64,000 bases of DNA, taken from positions 21,187-85,186 of the forward strand of contig CAYVQF010000017.1 in NCBI GenBank assembly GCA_964454015.1, given 5' to 3'. Below are positions 17,836-25,495 of the stretch, one piece after another (the stretch's first letter is position 1; each line of letters opens with the position of its first letter). The notes under the pieces are model-generated. The model was not told where the DNA came from, searched no databases, and saw only the letters and a list, made by a program, of their open reading frames with translations. A program made the position numbers and the translations under genes. Source of the DNA: CAYVQF01 sp964454015 (GTDB lineage Bacteria; Myxococcota_A; Bradymonadia; UBA4248).

Positions 17836-18208
17836 GAGGCGGCTCGCGCTGCTGCTGTCGAAGCCACCCGCCCATCAGCGCCCCGCTTTCGACGAGACGC
17901 CGCGCACACTCCTCGAATCGCTCATGTGAGATCAAGCGCAGGCTGTAGGCCAGCCTCATCAACACCCGAAGCTGGTTGATCCGGTCGCTCGCCGATTGCA
18001 GCAGCGGAAGCTTCTGTCGGCCCTTCCGATAGCTCGCACTGGTGAGTAGTTCCAAGGTTTCGATCGCCGCCAACTCGATGCGCGCCGTCAGGCTCTGACG
18101 GTAACGCTTCGGAAAACCGGACGTCTGCTCGAGCAGCCACTGTGTCGTGTCGAAGCTCAACTCCAGCAGGCGCAGCGTCGCGCCCTCGTTGGCGGGGGTC
18201 TTGTCCAT
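17825..18208 (-). CDS. avd: Avd-like DGR accessory protein (four-helix bundle)
   Basis: 127 residues from ATG 18208, preceded by GGAGA six bases upstream. The predicted structure is all-helical with four amphipathic helices (for example LLELSFDTTQWLLEQTSGF and RINQLRVLMRLAYSLRLIS) and a basic surface (YRKGRQK). The start region LLELSFDTTQWLLEQTSGFP is what the Avd/S23-like family shows. Avd forms a barrel that binds the reverse transcriptase and template RNA and is needed for mutagenic cDNA synthesis in the well studied phage DGR. Its end overlaps the RT start. The HRDC frame overlaps almost the whole gene in another frame. Confidence 0.88.
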   Translation of the reverse strand: MDKTPANEGATLRLLELSFDTTQWLLEQTSGFPKRYRQSLTARIELAAIETLELLTSASYRKGRQKLPLLQSASDRINQLRVLMRLAYSLRLISHERFEECARRLVESGALMGGWLRQQQREPPHVC

Positions 18209-18686
18209 GCAGTGTCTCCAGAATGGCTTGTCCGTGTTTCTTGACGCGCTTGGCGCTGACGCCGCGCACTTGTTCCAGCCCGGAGAGGGTCGTAGGAGCT
18301 CGACGGGCAAGCTCGAGGGCTTCTCGGTTGCCGAAAAGAACGTAGGCTGGAACGCCCTCCTCGAGGGCAGCTTGACGACGCCAGGCAAGCAACCGCGAAT
18401 AGCGCTGCCGTTCGACCTCATCGAGCTCCCCGAGCATGGTAGCGAGAGCGGCACGTTTGGCGTCGGTTTCGACCTCGGGAGCAGGACGGGCTCGCGCGGG
18501 CGCCATAGTGCCTTGTGCCGCCCGCGTTTCCAGACACAGCGACCAATACGCGCGTCCCTCGCTCTCGAAGAATGCCGCGTGGCTCTGCAAAAGGACTCGA
18601 GAAGCCAAATAACCGCGCACTGCCTCGTCGTCGAAGTACCCTACGTGCACATTGAAGGGGACGGTCAATATCTTGACTTCACGCAC
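17922..18686 (-). CDS. HRDC-domain DGR accessory protein
   Basis: 254 residues from GTG 18686 with GGAG eight bases upstream. The N-terminal ~55 residues (MREVKILTVPFNV, then FDDEAVRGYLASR) have the layout seen in HRDC proteins linked to reverse transcriptases. Residues about 90-157 are an HRDC helical domain (YSRLLAWRRQAALEEGVPAY, then ELARRAPTTLSGLEQVRGVS). HRDC domains bind nucleic acid in RecQ and RNase D, and HRDC proteins are a known class of DGR accessory. From residue ~160 the frame runs for 95 more codons inside the Avd gene out of frame. That tail is low in hydrophobic pattern and may be read-through of a lost stop. There is no helicase or nuclease domain. Confidence 0.8.
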   Translation of the reverse strand: MREVKILTVPFNVHVGYFDDEAVRGYLASRVLLQSHAAFFESEGRAYWSLCLETRAAQGTMAPARARPAPEVETDAKRAALATMLGELDEVERQRYSRLLAWRRQAALEEGVPAYVLFGNREALELARRAPTTLSGLEQVRGVSAKRVKKHGQAILETLHGQDPRQRGRDAAPAGVELRHDTVAARADVRFSEALPSEPDGAHRVGGDRNLGTTHQCELSEGPTEASAAAIGERPDQPASGVDEAGLQPALDLT

Positions 18687-18706
18687 AACACCACTCCAAA
18701 ATTTCG

Positions 18707-18728
18707 ACCAGGGGCTAAAGCCCCTGGT
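18707..18728. other. 9-bp perfect hairpin downstream of the DGR target gene
   Basis: Arms 18707-18715 and 18720-18728 (ACCAGGGGC / GCCCCTGGT) around a TAAA loop. On the target strand it comes about 170 nt after the stop codon. DGRs often have a stem-loop just after VR that aids homing; this one is farther away than usual, so it may instead be a terminator or a repetitive palindrome. Confidence 0.6.
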
Positions 18729-18896
18729 ACCGTACTCAACGCCAGAACGCCTTCACCATCGACCACCGCGCTCCTCGCCCGTTGGGCCGGCCCGCTGCGC
18801 TGGGCTCTGCGGCCCATCCGGGCTTCGGGCACGGCTAGGTGACCGCCACACCAAACACTTCTTCATTACACGCTCCAGGGAACAGGGAATAAGGGC

Positions 18897-20525
18897 TCAG
18901 GGAATGAGCGATCTGGCACAGCGGAACCCGACGTAGCGGTAGCGGTACGACGGCGTGAAGCCGCTGCGGTTCGCCGCACGAACGTAGCGCGCGTCGTCGC
19001 CCCAACCGCCGCCGCGTACGACACGGTTGCGGCCGCTGCTCGGCCCAGTCGGATCCGTCACCGCACCACTGGGGTAGGAGCCATACCAATCGCCACACCA
19101 CTCCCACACGTTCCCCAGCATATCGTACAAGCCCCAGGCATTCGGAAGCTTCTGCCCAACCGCTCGCGTCCGCCGACCCGCGTTGTCCCAATACCACGCC
19201 ACCTCACCCAAGCGACCGTAGCGCGCTTCCTCGCTGCCGGCACGCGCCGCATATTCCCACTCCGCCTCCGTCGGCAAACGATAGCCGTCGCAGTCGAGGC
19301 TGCGCAAGGCGCGTCCGTCATGATAGCAGTCTTCCAATCCCTCCGACCGCGACAACGCCCGACAATAATCCACAGCCTGCCGCCACGACACATTCTCGAC
19401 GGGACAACTCTCCCCACAGCTCCTGAAATACGAAGGGTTGTTCCCCATCAAAGACTTGTACTCGCCCTGCGTCACCTCGGTCGCCTTCAGGAAAAAACTG
19501 CGCGTCAGCGTCACCTCATGGCGACGTTCGTTGGGAAACCTGCCACGCTCGCCGCTGGGCGAACCCATCCAGAACGTCCCCGCTGGAATCAACACATAGC
19601 CCGCTGGCACTGCCACCTCGAGCTCGAGCCGCAGCTCCCGCCGCTCCCCAGGCAGCAAGCTCAGCTCCACTTCTTGCGAATGGTAACCCCTGCGACTCAA
19701 GGTCAAACGTTGCGGACCCAGGCCCAGGGCGACCTCGACCGCTGACGCCGACACCGTGCGAGCCCTCTCCTCCCCGCCGACGTTCACGTTGCCACCGTCA
19801 ACATTCGAGCTCAACAGCAGCACGCCGGGAGTGGCATCGCCCGCGCATGCCCCCTGCGCTGCGTCCCAATGCTGACCCAACCAACAGCAGTGCCCATCCT
19901 GCAGCGCCTTACCTGCCTCACAACCCGGCACGCATCCCAGATCCTCGACCAGAGTCCCGTCGGGACAGAGGGGCGCTCCTACACAGGTCCCTCCCTCACC
20001 CTCGCTTTGACCCGGCCAGCAACACAACGCGCCGCTGCGAACCTGGCCACCCTCACAAAGCAGCTCGACTTCAGCGTCGTTTTCTACGGCTTCAGAGTCA
20101 AAGAACCACAAAGACACAGCAAGCCCAGCTCCCAACAACAACAACGCAGCCAAAATGAGCCCGACCAATCGCATGCGCCCAACACGCCACGGCGATACCA
20201 GCACAGCCCAATACCCGGGCCGTTCCGACAGGTGCCTTGCTTCTGAGGAGGGCACCTGAGCTGGCGCAGGAAACGCACCGACGGGTCGCTGCTCCTGCGA
20301 GTGGGCCGCCCTTTCCTGCGTCAGTTCAGGACGCGACATCGCTGCTGCCGCCGCCTGGAGGAGACGCTTGCGATGCCCCATCACCGTAATGCCAAGCTCC
20401 TTCAGATCGTCATCACTCAGCGTCGAGAGCAAGTCGACGCTGATCGCCTGGTCAATGAAAAGCTGGCTGTACTCTGCGAGACCGATCTCCTGAAGCCAGT
20501 GCGCAATGCTTGCGTTGTCCTGCAT
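18897..20525 (-). CDS. DGR target: SAM domain-TM-PEGA-FGE/C-type-lectin-fold diversified receptor
   Basis: 542 residues from ATG 20525 (a TTG at 20540 would add five). Domains in order: SAM domain about 5-65 (IAHWLQEIGLAEYSQLFIDQ); low-complexity linker; one TM helix about 118-142 (LVGLILAALLLLGAGLAVSL); Cys-rich region about 155-230; PEGA-like beta domain about 233-310 (PQRLTLSRRGYHSQEVELSL); and formylglycine-generating-enzyme fold about 315-542 (YVLIPAGTFWMGSP, RLPTEAEWEYAARAG, NVWEWCGDW). The last ~42 residues before the tail (about 496-537) are the variable repeat, with Tyr/Gly/Ser/Phe where the template has Asn. With the TM segment, the SAM domain should be cytoplasmic and the variable lectin-like domain outside. 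That is a diversified ligand-binding receptor with a eukaryote-like interaction domain inside. FGE folds in DGR targets serve as display scaffolds, not enzymes. Confidence 0.93.
   Translation of the reverse strand: MQDNASIAHWLQEIGLAEYSQLFIDQAISVDLLSTLSDDDLKELGITVMGHRKRLLQAAAAAMSRPELTQERAAHSQEQRPVGAFPAPAQVPSSEARHLSERPGYWAVLVSPWRVGRMRLVGLILAALLLLGAGLAVSLWFFDSEAVENDAEVELLCEGGQVRSGALCCWPGQSEGEGGTCVGAPLCPDGTLVEDLGCVPGCEAGKALQDGHCCWLGQHWDAAQGACAGDATPGVLLLSSNVDGGNVNVGGEERARTVSASAVEVALGLGPQRLTLSRRGYHSQEVELSLLPGERRELRLELEVAVPAGYVLIPAGTFWMGSPSGERGRFPNERRHEVTLTRSFFLKATEVTQGEYKSLMGNNPSYFRSCGESCPVENVSWRQAVDYCRALSRSEGLEDCYHDGRALRSLDCDGYRLPTEAEWEYAARAGSEEARYGRLGEVAWYWDNAGRRTRAVGQKLPNAWGLYDMLGNVWEWCGDWYGSYPSGAVTDPTGPSSGRNRVVRGGGWGDDARYVRAANRSGFTPSYRYRYVGFRCARSLIP
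18914..19038 (-). other. DGR variable repeat (VR) within the target gene
   Basis: 125 bp aligned without gaps to the TR. On the coding strand 15 of the 38 aligned codons differ. 13 of these have adenine changes (AAC to GGC, GAC, TAC, AGC or TTC; AAA to GTA; AGT to GGT; ATC to GTC; GAC to CGC), giving 17 changed adenines, while other adenines are still unchanged. The invariant 3' segment ending TGTGCCAG is the likely initiation-of-mutagenic-homing site. It ends 17 bp before the start of the stop codon region. Confidence 0.95.
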
Positions 20526-20819
20526 CTCCAAACACCCCAAACTCGAGATCCGCCGTTAATGCCCCGCATCACAGGCACAGCCCGTAGGTTCTCCTGGCGG
20601 CAACCACGGTCATGAAACGCCGCCAAGTCATGCCTCCGCTGCGATGCCAATCACTACGGGCGCTCGCCATCATGACACGAAGCACTGATGCCCGCGTAGC
20701 CCCAAGCGAATGGCCTCGTCGCGCTAGCGCCCACACCCGCAATAGACCACACGTCTACTCGATAGAGCGGGCCCGCAGCAGCGTTGAAGGCATCGCAGCG
20801 ATCTAGAGCGTTGATCCCA
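20526..20819. other. Upstream region of the DGR target gene
   Basis: About 290 bp with no gene I can support. It must hold the promoter of the DGR operon, but I see no convincing -35/-10 pair. Confidence 0.4.
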
Positions 20820-21221
20820 TCACCAACGAACGGCATGAAGGCGATGCTGCCACAGCGGCAACGAAAAAACGCTCGTCTGCAATGGCATGGCACTGGGCAC
20901 CCTGAACCAGCCAGAGGCTTTCGCAACAAAGTCCACCCGAGCCTTTCCCGAGCGCGGCAGGGTCACCCGTTTTCCATTATTCCCATCAAGGTAAACAGTA
21001 ATCGTTTGTCCACAGGCCGCAGAATCCAGGTCGAGGCTGTACCAGCCATTTGAGGGGAAAGCCTTCTTCGAGTTCCAACTCGTCGAGATGGTCGTCGTCT
21101 TGTTCGATTTCGAGCCATCCTCCCATGTCACCTTGCCCTCGATACCGCACGCAGCGGCATCTTGGGCAAAAAGGGCGAGGACAGCCAGAACGACAGAAAC
21201 ACACGCAATTTTCATGGTCAT
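20820..21221 (-). CDS. Small exported protein with Ig/carboxypeptidase-regulatory-like domain
   Basis: 133 residues from ATG 21221, preceded by a perfect AGGAGG seven to eight bases upstream; a second ATG two codons later is also possible. Signal peptide MTMKIACVSVVLAVLALF with cleavage after DAAA. The mature part is a small beta domain (GKVTWEDGSKSNKTTTIST, then GWYSLDLD, then ITVYLDGNNGKRVTL). It resembles carboxypeptidase-regulatory/CNA-B-like folds and has two Cys that could pair. The last ~29 residues differ in character and may be a frameshifted or decayed tail. Possibly a secreted or envelope protein; role unknown. Confidence 0.65.
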   Translation of the reverse strand: MTMKIACVSVVLAVLALFAQDAAACGIEGKVTWEDGSKSNKTTTISTSWNSKKAFPSNGWYSLDLDSAACGQTITVYLDGNNGKRVTLPRSGKARVDFVAKASGWFRVPSAMPLQTSVFSLPLWQHRLHAVRW

Positions 21222-21524
21222 GGTCAACTCCTCCTTTCGGTACCAAAGCCACTTGTTCACTGCATTGAGCGCACATGCCATCGAGCTGGCTACCCAAGCG
21301 TGACCCCAAAGTCGAGAAAGACAGCTCCAGGTAACACACCTCAAGCATCAAGGTTCAGAGTAGATTGTCGACAGCCCGTCGCCTACGGTCTATTCAGCGC
21401 AATTTGCGCAACATCGTCGGTCATCGTCGCGGTAGTGCGGGCGCCGCAGTGACCTTTCCGGCGCCCAAAACCCTCATCCTGACCTAGCCCGCACGCCTAA
21501 GGGGAGGTGGATCCCCAAAAAGAA
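21222..21524. other. Intergenic region closing the accessory island, with a hairpin
   Basis: No gene. A 7-bp stem (GGGCGCC 21439-21445, GGCGCCC 21460-21466, 14-nt loop) lies 60 bp past the stop of the ferritin-like gene on its strand. It may be that gene's terminator, though there is no T-tract. Confidence 0.4.
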
Positions 21525-22019
21525 TCAGCGCTTGAGCATCATCATCAGGTCTTCGAGCAGGCTCTGGAGGTCTTCCTCGTGCTCCACCTCGTCTTGGAGG
21601 ATCTGCACGGCCATGTTCTGGGTGACCGGGTCTTTCATGCCCACGGTCTCGATGAGGTTGTGATAGACGCTGATGGCGCATTGCTCGCCGGCGATGTTTT
21701 GCTCGAGGATGACCTTGACGTAGGGGTCCAGGGGCTCTTCGTAGCCGCAATTGGCGAGGGCGAACCAGTTCTTGGGCGTGGTGATGGGGGTGCCGCCGAG
21801 CTGGATGATGCGGTTGGCCACCATGTCGGCGTGGCGCAGCTCGTCAGCGGCGTGTTGCAGCAATTCCGCGGCGATGTTGTCTTTCATGGGTCCGGCGATG
21901 AGCTTGGCACCGAGCCAGTACTGATAATAGGCCAACCACTCGTCGGCGAAAGCGCGGTTGAGAAGCTCCAAGACCTTGTCGACATCCATCCCAACGATTT
22001 CACGACCTCTGGTTCCCAT
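21525..22019 (-). CDS. Ferritin-like diiron protein (bacterioferritin/Dps-like)
   Basis: 164 residues, ATG start with AAGGAG upstream. Four-helix ferritin fold with di-iron ligands in the expected spacing: FADEWLAYYQY, then ADELRHADM (ExxH), then EQNIAGEQCA and a final DEVEHEEDL (ExxH). A Met/Lys-rich C-terminus follows. Such proteins store iron or detoxify peroxide in the cytoplasm. The N-terminal ~10 residues before MDVDKVLELL may be an extension, as a second ATG occurs there. It sits near rubrerythrin and a Fur-family regulator, in keeping with an oxidative-stress/iron neighbourhood. Confidence 0.88.
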   Translation of the reverse strand: MGTRGREIVGMDVDKVLELLNRAFADEWLAYYQYWLGAKLIAGPMKDNIAAELLQHAADELRHADMVANRIIQLGGTPITTPKNWFALANCGYEEPLDPYVKVILEQNIAGEQCAISVYHNLIETVGMKDPVTQNMAVQILQDEVEHEEDLQSLLEDLMMMLKR

Positions 22020-22296
22020 TTGTGCTCCTTGGCAGAGGCGTCGGCGCGGTTTCTTGGCGAGAAAGCTTGCAGACGCTGTGTTGGTGCGAGTCTAGCCAGC
22101 AGCCATGCACTGTCAAGCCAAGCACGGCCTCCGATCGCGTTGACAACGACCGGCGTCCAACCCAAGAAATGTTCGGCGGAAGCTGCTAAAGTGGCTGCCC
22201 ATCTGTGCCCCCTGGGGGGTGAAGCCACTGTTCGTGGCGTCAAGCCAGGGGGGTGAGTCCCTTTCGAGTGCCCTTCCCTGCTTCCGAGGAGATGAC

Positions 22297-24477
22297 ATGG
22301 TCCGCTTCTTTCCCCTGTTCCTAGGCGCGTCGATCCTGGCCGCCTGCGCCACGACACCGGCCACGCCAACCGATGAGGCTGCGCTTGCCATGACGACCGA
22401 AGAGACCGCGACCGCGGAGGCCGATGCGGCCCTCGAGGGCAACCCCTTCTTCCGCGAGAGCACCTTGCCCTATGCCATGCCGCCCTTTGACCAGATCAAG
22501 GATGAGCACTACCTGCCAGCTTACTTGCAAGGGATGGAGCAGCACCTCGCCGAGATCGCGGCCATCGCCAACAACTCCGAGGCGCCGACCTTTGCCAACA
22601 CGGTGGTCGCCATGGAGCAGAGCGGGCGCCTGCTGGTGCGCGTGGCCCGCGTTTTCCGGAATCTGAACTCGGCCCACACCAACGAGGCCATGCAGGCCGT
22701 CGAGAAGACTGTGGCTCCCCTCTACGCGGCCCACTTCGACGCCATCTACCTCAACGACCTCCTCTTCGCGCGCCTGGACAGCCTCTATGAGCAGCGGGCG
22801 AGTCTGGGGCTGGACGCCGAGTCCCTGCGCCTCTTGGAGCGCTATCACACCGATTTCGTGCGCGCCGGCGCGCGCCTCGACGAGGCGCAGAAGACCCGGC
22901 TGCGGGCCATCAACAGCGAGCTCGCCGAGCTGTCCACGGCCTTTGGCCAGAATGTCTTGGCCGAGACCAACCAGTCGGCGGTGCTCGTCGACAGCCTCGA
23001 AGCGCTGGCGGGTCTGAGCGACAACGACATCGCCTCGGCCGCCACGGCCGCCGCCGCTGCCGGACACGAGGGCAAGTACTTGTTGGCCCTGCAGAACACC
23101 ACCATCCAGCCCATCCTCAACCAGATGCAAAACCGCGCCTTGCGCGAGCGTATCCACCGCGCCTCCATCTCCCGCGGGGCCCGGGACAACGCCCAGGACA
23201 ACCGCCCCCTGGTGGTCCGCATGGCGACCCTGCGGGCTGAGCGCGCCGAGCTGCTCGGTTACAGCAACGCCGCCGACTACATCCTGGAAGACCAGACCGC
23301 CAAGAATAAGGAAGCGGTCAACGAGATGCTCGCCCTGCTAGCGCCAGCGGCGCTGCTCAACGCCCAACGGGAAGCCAACGAGATTCAGGCGCTCATCCAG
23401 AGCCAAGGCGAGTCTTTTGGCCTGGAGCCCTGGGACTGGGCTTACTACGCCGAACAAGTGCGCAAGGCCCGCTACGATCTCGACGAGAACCAGCTCAAAC
23501 CCTACTTCGAGTTGGAGTCGGTGCTGGTCAACGGGGTCTTCTATTCGGCCACCCAGCTCTTCGGCATCACCTTCGTCGAGCGCTTCGACCTGCCCGTCTA
23601 CCACCCCGACGTGCGAGTGTGGGAGGTCTTCGACGCCGACGGCAGCCCCCTGGGCCTCTTCTTCGGCGACTTCTGGGCCCGTGAGTCCAAGCGCGGCGGC
23701 GCCTGGATGAACCAGTACGTCCTCCAGTCCAACCTCCTCGGCGAGCGCCCGGTGGTGGGCAACCACCTCAACGTCACCAAGCCGCCAGCGGGCCAGCCTA
23801 CCCTGCTCACGGTGCGCGAGGTCGAGACCCTCTTCCACGAGTTCGGCCACGCCATCCACGGTTTCTTCTCCGACGTCACCTACCCCCGCTTTGGCGGCAC
23901 CACGGTCCCGCGCGACTTCGTCGAGTATCCGTCCCAGGTCTACGAGATGTGGGCCTTCTGGCCCGAAGTGCTGACCCACTACGCCAAACACTACGAAGAC
24001 GGCAGCCCTATCCCCCAAGAGATGATCGACAAGGTCATGGAAGGGCGGCAGTTCAACCAAGGTTACGCCACCACGGAGTACGTGGCCGCCGCCATCATCG
24101 ACCAAGCCTGGCATCAGAGCCCCTCCAACGCCATCCCGGTAGACGTCGCCGCCTTTGAAGAAGAGGCGTTGCGCCAGGCTGGGCTGCTCTTCGCGCCCGT
24201 GCCGCCGCGTTACCTCAGCACTTACTTCAATCACGTCTTCTCCGGCGGCTACTCCGCCGGCTACTACGCCTACATCTGGGCCGAGGTCCTCGACGCCGAC
24301 AGCGTCGAGTGGTTCAAGAGCAACGGCGGCCTCACCCGCGAGAACGGCCAGCGTCTGCGCGAGGCGGTGCTCTCCCGCGGTGGCAGCCGCGACGCCATGG
24401 AGCTCTACCGCGCCTTTGCTGGCCGCGATCCCTCCATCGAGCCGCTCTTGGCGCGGCGCGGGCTGGTCATGCCCTAA
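22297..24477 (+). CDS. M3-family metallopeptidase (peptidyl-dipeptidase Dcp/oligopeptidase-like), lipoprotein
   Basis: 726 residues from ATG 22297, preceded by GAGGAG. The N-terminus is a lipoprotein signal (FPLFLGASILAACA). The zinc site HEFGH is at residues 514-518 (TLFHEFGHAIHGFFSD), and the downstream Glu lies in the VEYPSQVYEMW stretch, both typical of M3 thimet-type peptidases. A long helical N-terminal lobe precedes it and the length is normal for Dcp. Most Dcp/OpdA are cytosolic; a lipidated envelope form like this would cut short peptides in the periplasm. Confidence 0.93.
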   Translation: MVRFFPLFLGASILAACATTPATPTDEAALAMTTEETATAEADAALEGNPFFRESTLPYAMPPFDQIKDEHYLPAYLQGMEQHLAEIAAIANNSEAPTFANTVVAMEQSGRLLVRVARVFRNLNSAHTNEAMQAVEKTVAPLYAAHFDAIYLNDLLFARLDSLYEQRASLGLDAESLRLLERYHTDFVRAGARLDEAQKTRLRAINSELAELSTAFGQNVLAETNQSAVLVDSLEALAGLSDNDIASAATAAAAAGHEGKYLLALQNTTIQPILNQMQNRALRERIHRASISRGARDNAQDNRPLVVRMATLRAERAELLGYSNAADYILEDQTAKNKEAVNEMLALLAPAALLNAQREANEIQALIQSQGESFGLEPWDWAYYAEQVRKARYDLDENQLKPYFELESVLVNGVFYSATQLFGITFVERFDLPVYHPDVRVWEVFDADGSPLGLFFGDFWARESKRGGAWMNQYVLQSNLLGERPVVGNHLNVTKPPAGQPTLLTVREVETLFHEFGHAIHGFFSDVTYPRFGGTTVPRDFVEYPSQVYEMWAFWPEVLTHYAKHYEDGSPIPQEMIDKVMEGRQFNQGYATTEYVAAAIIDQAWHQSPSNAIPVDVAAFEEEALRQAGLLFAPVPPRYLSTYFNHVFSGGYSAGYYAYIWAEVLDADSVEWFKSNGGLTRENGQRLREAVLSRGGSRDAMELYRAFAGRDPSIEPLLARRGLVMP

Positions 24478-24518
24478 GGGCGATGACCGCTGGGTCCTCA
24501 GGGCCCACACCAGACCAA

Positions 24519-24544
24519 GCGCGCCAGACGCGCCGCTGGCGCGC
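24519..24544. terminator. Hairpin between convergent genes
   Basis: 9-bp perfect stem (24519-24527 with 24536-24544) and an 8-nt loop, in the 95-bp gap between the M3 peptidase and rubrerythrin stop codons. The position fits a shared bidirectional terminator; no T-tract. Confidence 0.5.
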
Positions 24545-24572
24545 CGCCGCCGCGCCGCCGCCGCAGCCCAGC

Positions 24573-25148
24573 TCAGTAGTTGTAGGCCTTCTCTTCGAAG
24601 TACTCTTTGCCGTGCAAGCACGCCGGGCACTTGGCGATGGGCTCGTTGCCGTGGTGCACGTAGCCACACTTGCGGCACTTCCAGGCGGTCTTCTCTTCTC
24701 GCTTGAGGACCGTCTCGCTCTTGACCCGCTCCAGCAGCTTGTTGAAGCGCGCCTCGTGCTCTTTCTCGGCGCGGGCGATCATATTGAAGGCCTGGGCGAC
24801 CTCGGTGAAGCCCTCTTGCTTGGCCGTCTCGGCGAAGGCCGGGTAGAGCTCGGCCCACTCTTCGTGCTCGCCTTGGGCGGCGGCGAGGAGGTTCTCGGCG
24901 GTGTCGCCAATGATGCCGGCGGGATAAGCAGCGCTGATCTCGACCATGCCGCCTTCGAGGAAGCGGAAGAAGCGCTTGGCGTGCTGGCGCTCGTTGTCGG
25001 CCGTTTCGATGAAGATCTCCGCGATCTGGTGATAGCCAGCCTTGGCGGCGACCTTCGCCGCGTAGGTGTAGCGGTTGCGCGCCTGAGATTCGCCAGCGAA
25101 GGCCGCGAGGAGGTTCTTCTCGGTCTGAGTGCCTTTGATCGATGCCAT
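24573..25148 (-). CDS. rbr: Rubrerythrin
   Basis: 191 residues from ATG 25148 (AAGGAA upstream; the longer frame has no signal). The N-terminal diiron four-helix domain starts with TEKNLLAAFAGESQARNRYT (first Glu ligand) and includes ETADNERQHAKRFF (ExxH) and EHEARFNKLLE. The C-terminal rubredoxin-like domain has two CxxC knuckles, WKCRKCGYVHHG and KCPACLHGK. Rubrerythrin reduces hydrogen peroxide in the cytoplasm using electrons from rubredoxin or NAD(P)H. It is divergent from a Fur-family regulator with a strong palindrome between them, so peroxide- or metal-responsive control is likely. Confidence 0.96.
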   Translation of the reverse strand: MASIKGTQTEKNLLAAFAGESQARNRYTYAAKVAAKAGYHQIAEIFIETADNERQHAKRFFRFLEGGMVEISAAYPAGIIGDTAENLLAAAQGEHEEWAELYPAFAETAKQEGFTEVAQAFNMIARAEKEHEARFNKLLERVKSETVLKREEKTAWKCRKCGYVHHGNEPIAKCPACLHGKEYFEEKAYNY

Positions 25149-25495
25149 GGTACATTCCTTGGGTTGAAGAAAAGAAAACGCGGCGCCAACGGCCGTGGGA
25201 CTGCGGTCCCGAATGCCCGGCATCTTAGGTCCCCACCCAGAAAATGTCCACGTTCGAGCAGCCCTCCTGAGACCGCGGCACTAGGGCCGCCCTATCGGCC
25301 TGCCCCTGCCATCGTGGTGCCCCCTCCTCATCATTCAGAAGAAACCACTTGGCGCGCGAGACCTCTGAGATCTTTTCCCCCTCGACACATCCAACGGGCT
25401 TGCCACCCCCCAAGCCACCGTGTTAGGGAGCAAAGTGCAACTGAGTTGCACTTTGCTCCCTCACACGGATCGTAACATCAGGCGGCTGCCTCCCC
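25149..25495. other. Divergent promoter region between rubrerythrin and the Fur-family gene
   Basis: 347 bp without a gene. It contains the long palindrome at 25425-25461. A short minus-strand frame at 25225-25413 has no protein-like character. Confidence 0.5.
25425..25461. promoter_or_regulatory. 37-bp perfect palindrome, probable Fur-family operator
   Basis: Two 18-bp arms around a single central G (arms end GTGCAACT / AGTTGCAC), with three further pairs outside after one mismatch. It ends 34 bp before the Fur-family start codon. The core TGCAA-N5-TTGCA resembles operators of Nur (nickel) and some other Fur-family regulators, while a classical Fur box is AT-rich. Autoregulation of the Fur-family gene and control of rubrerythrin are inferred from position. 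It could also form an RNA hairpin, but no T-tract follows. Confidence 0.75.

Noticed and set aside
23338..25155. 605-codon minus-strand frame
   Set aside because: Covers the rubrerythrin gene in another frame and is antisense to the M3 peptidase. No domain seen.
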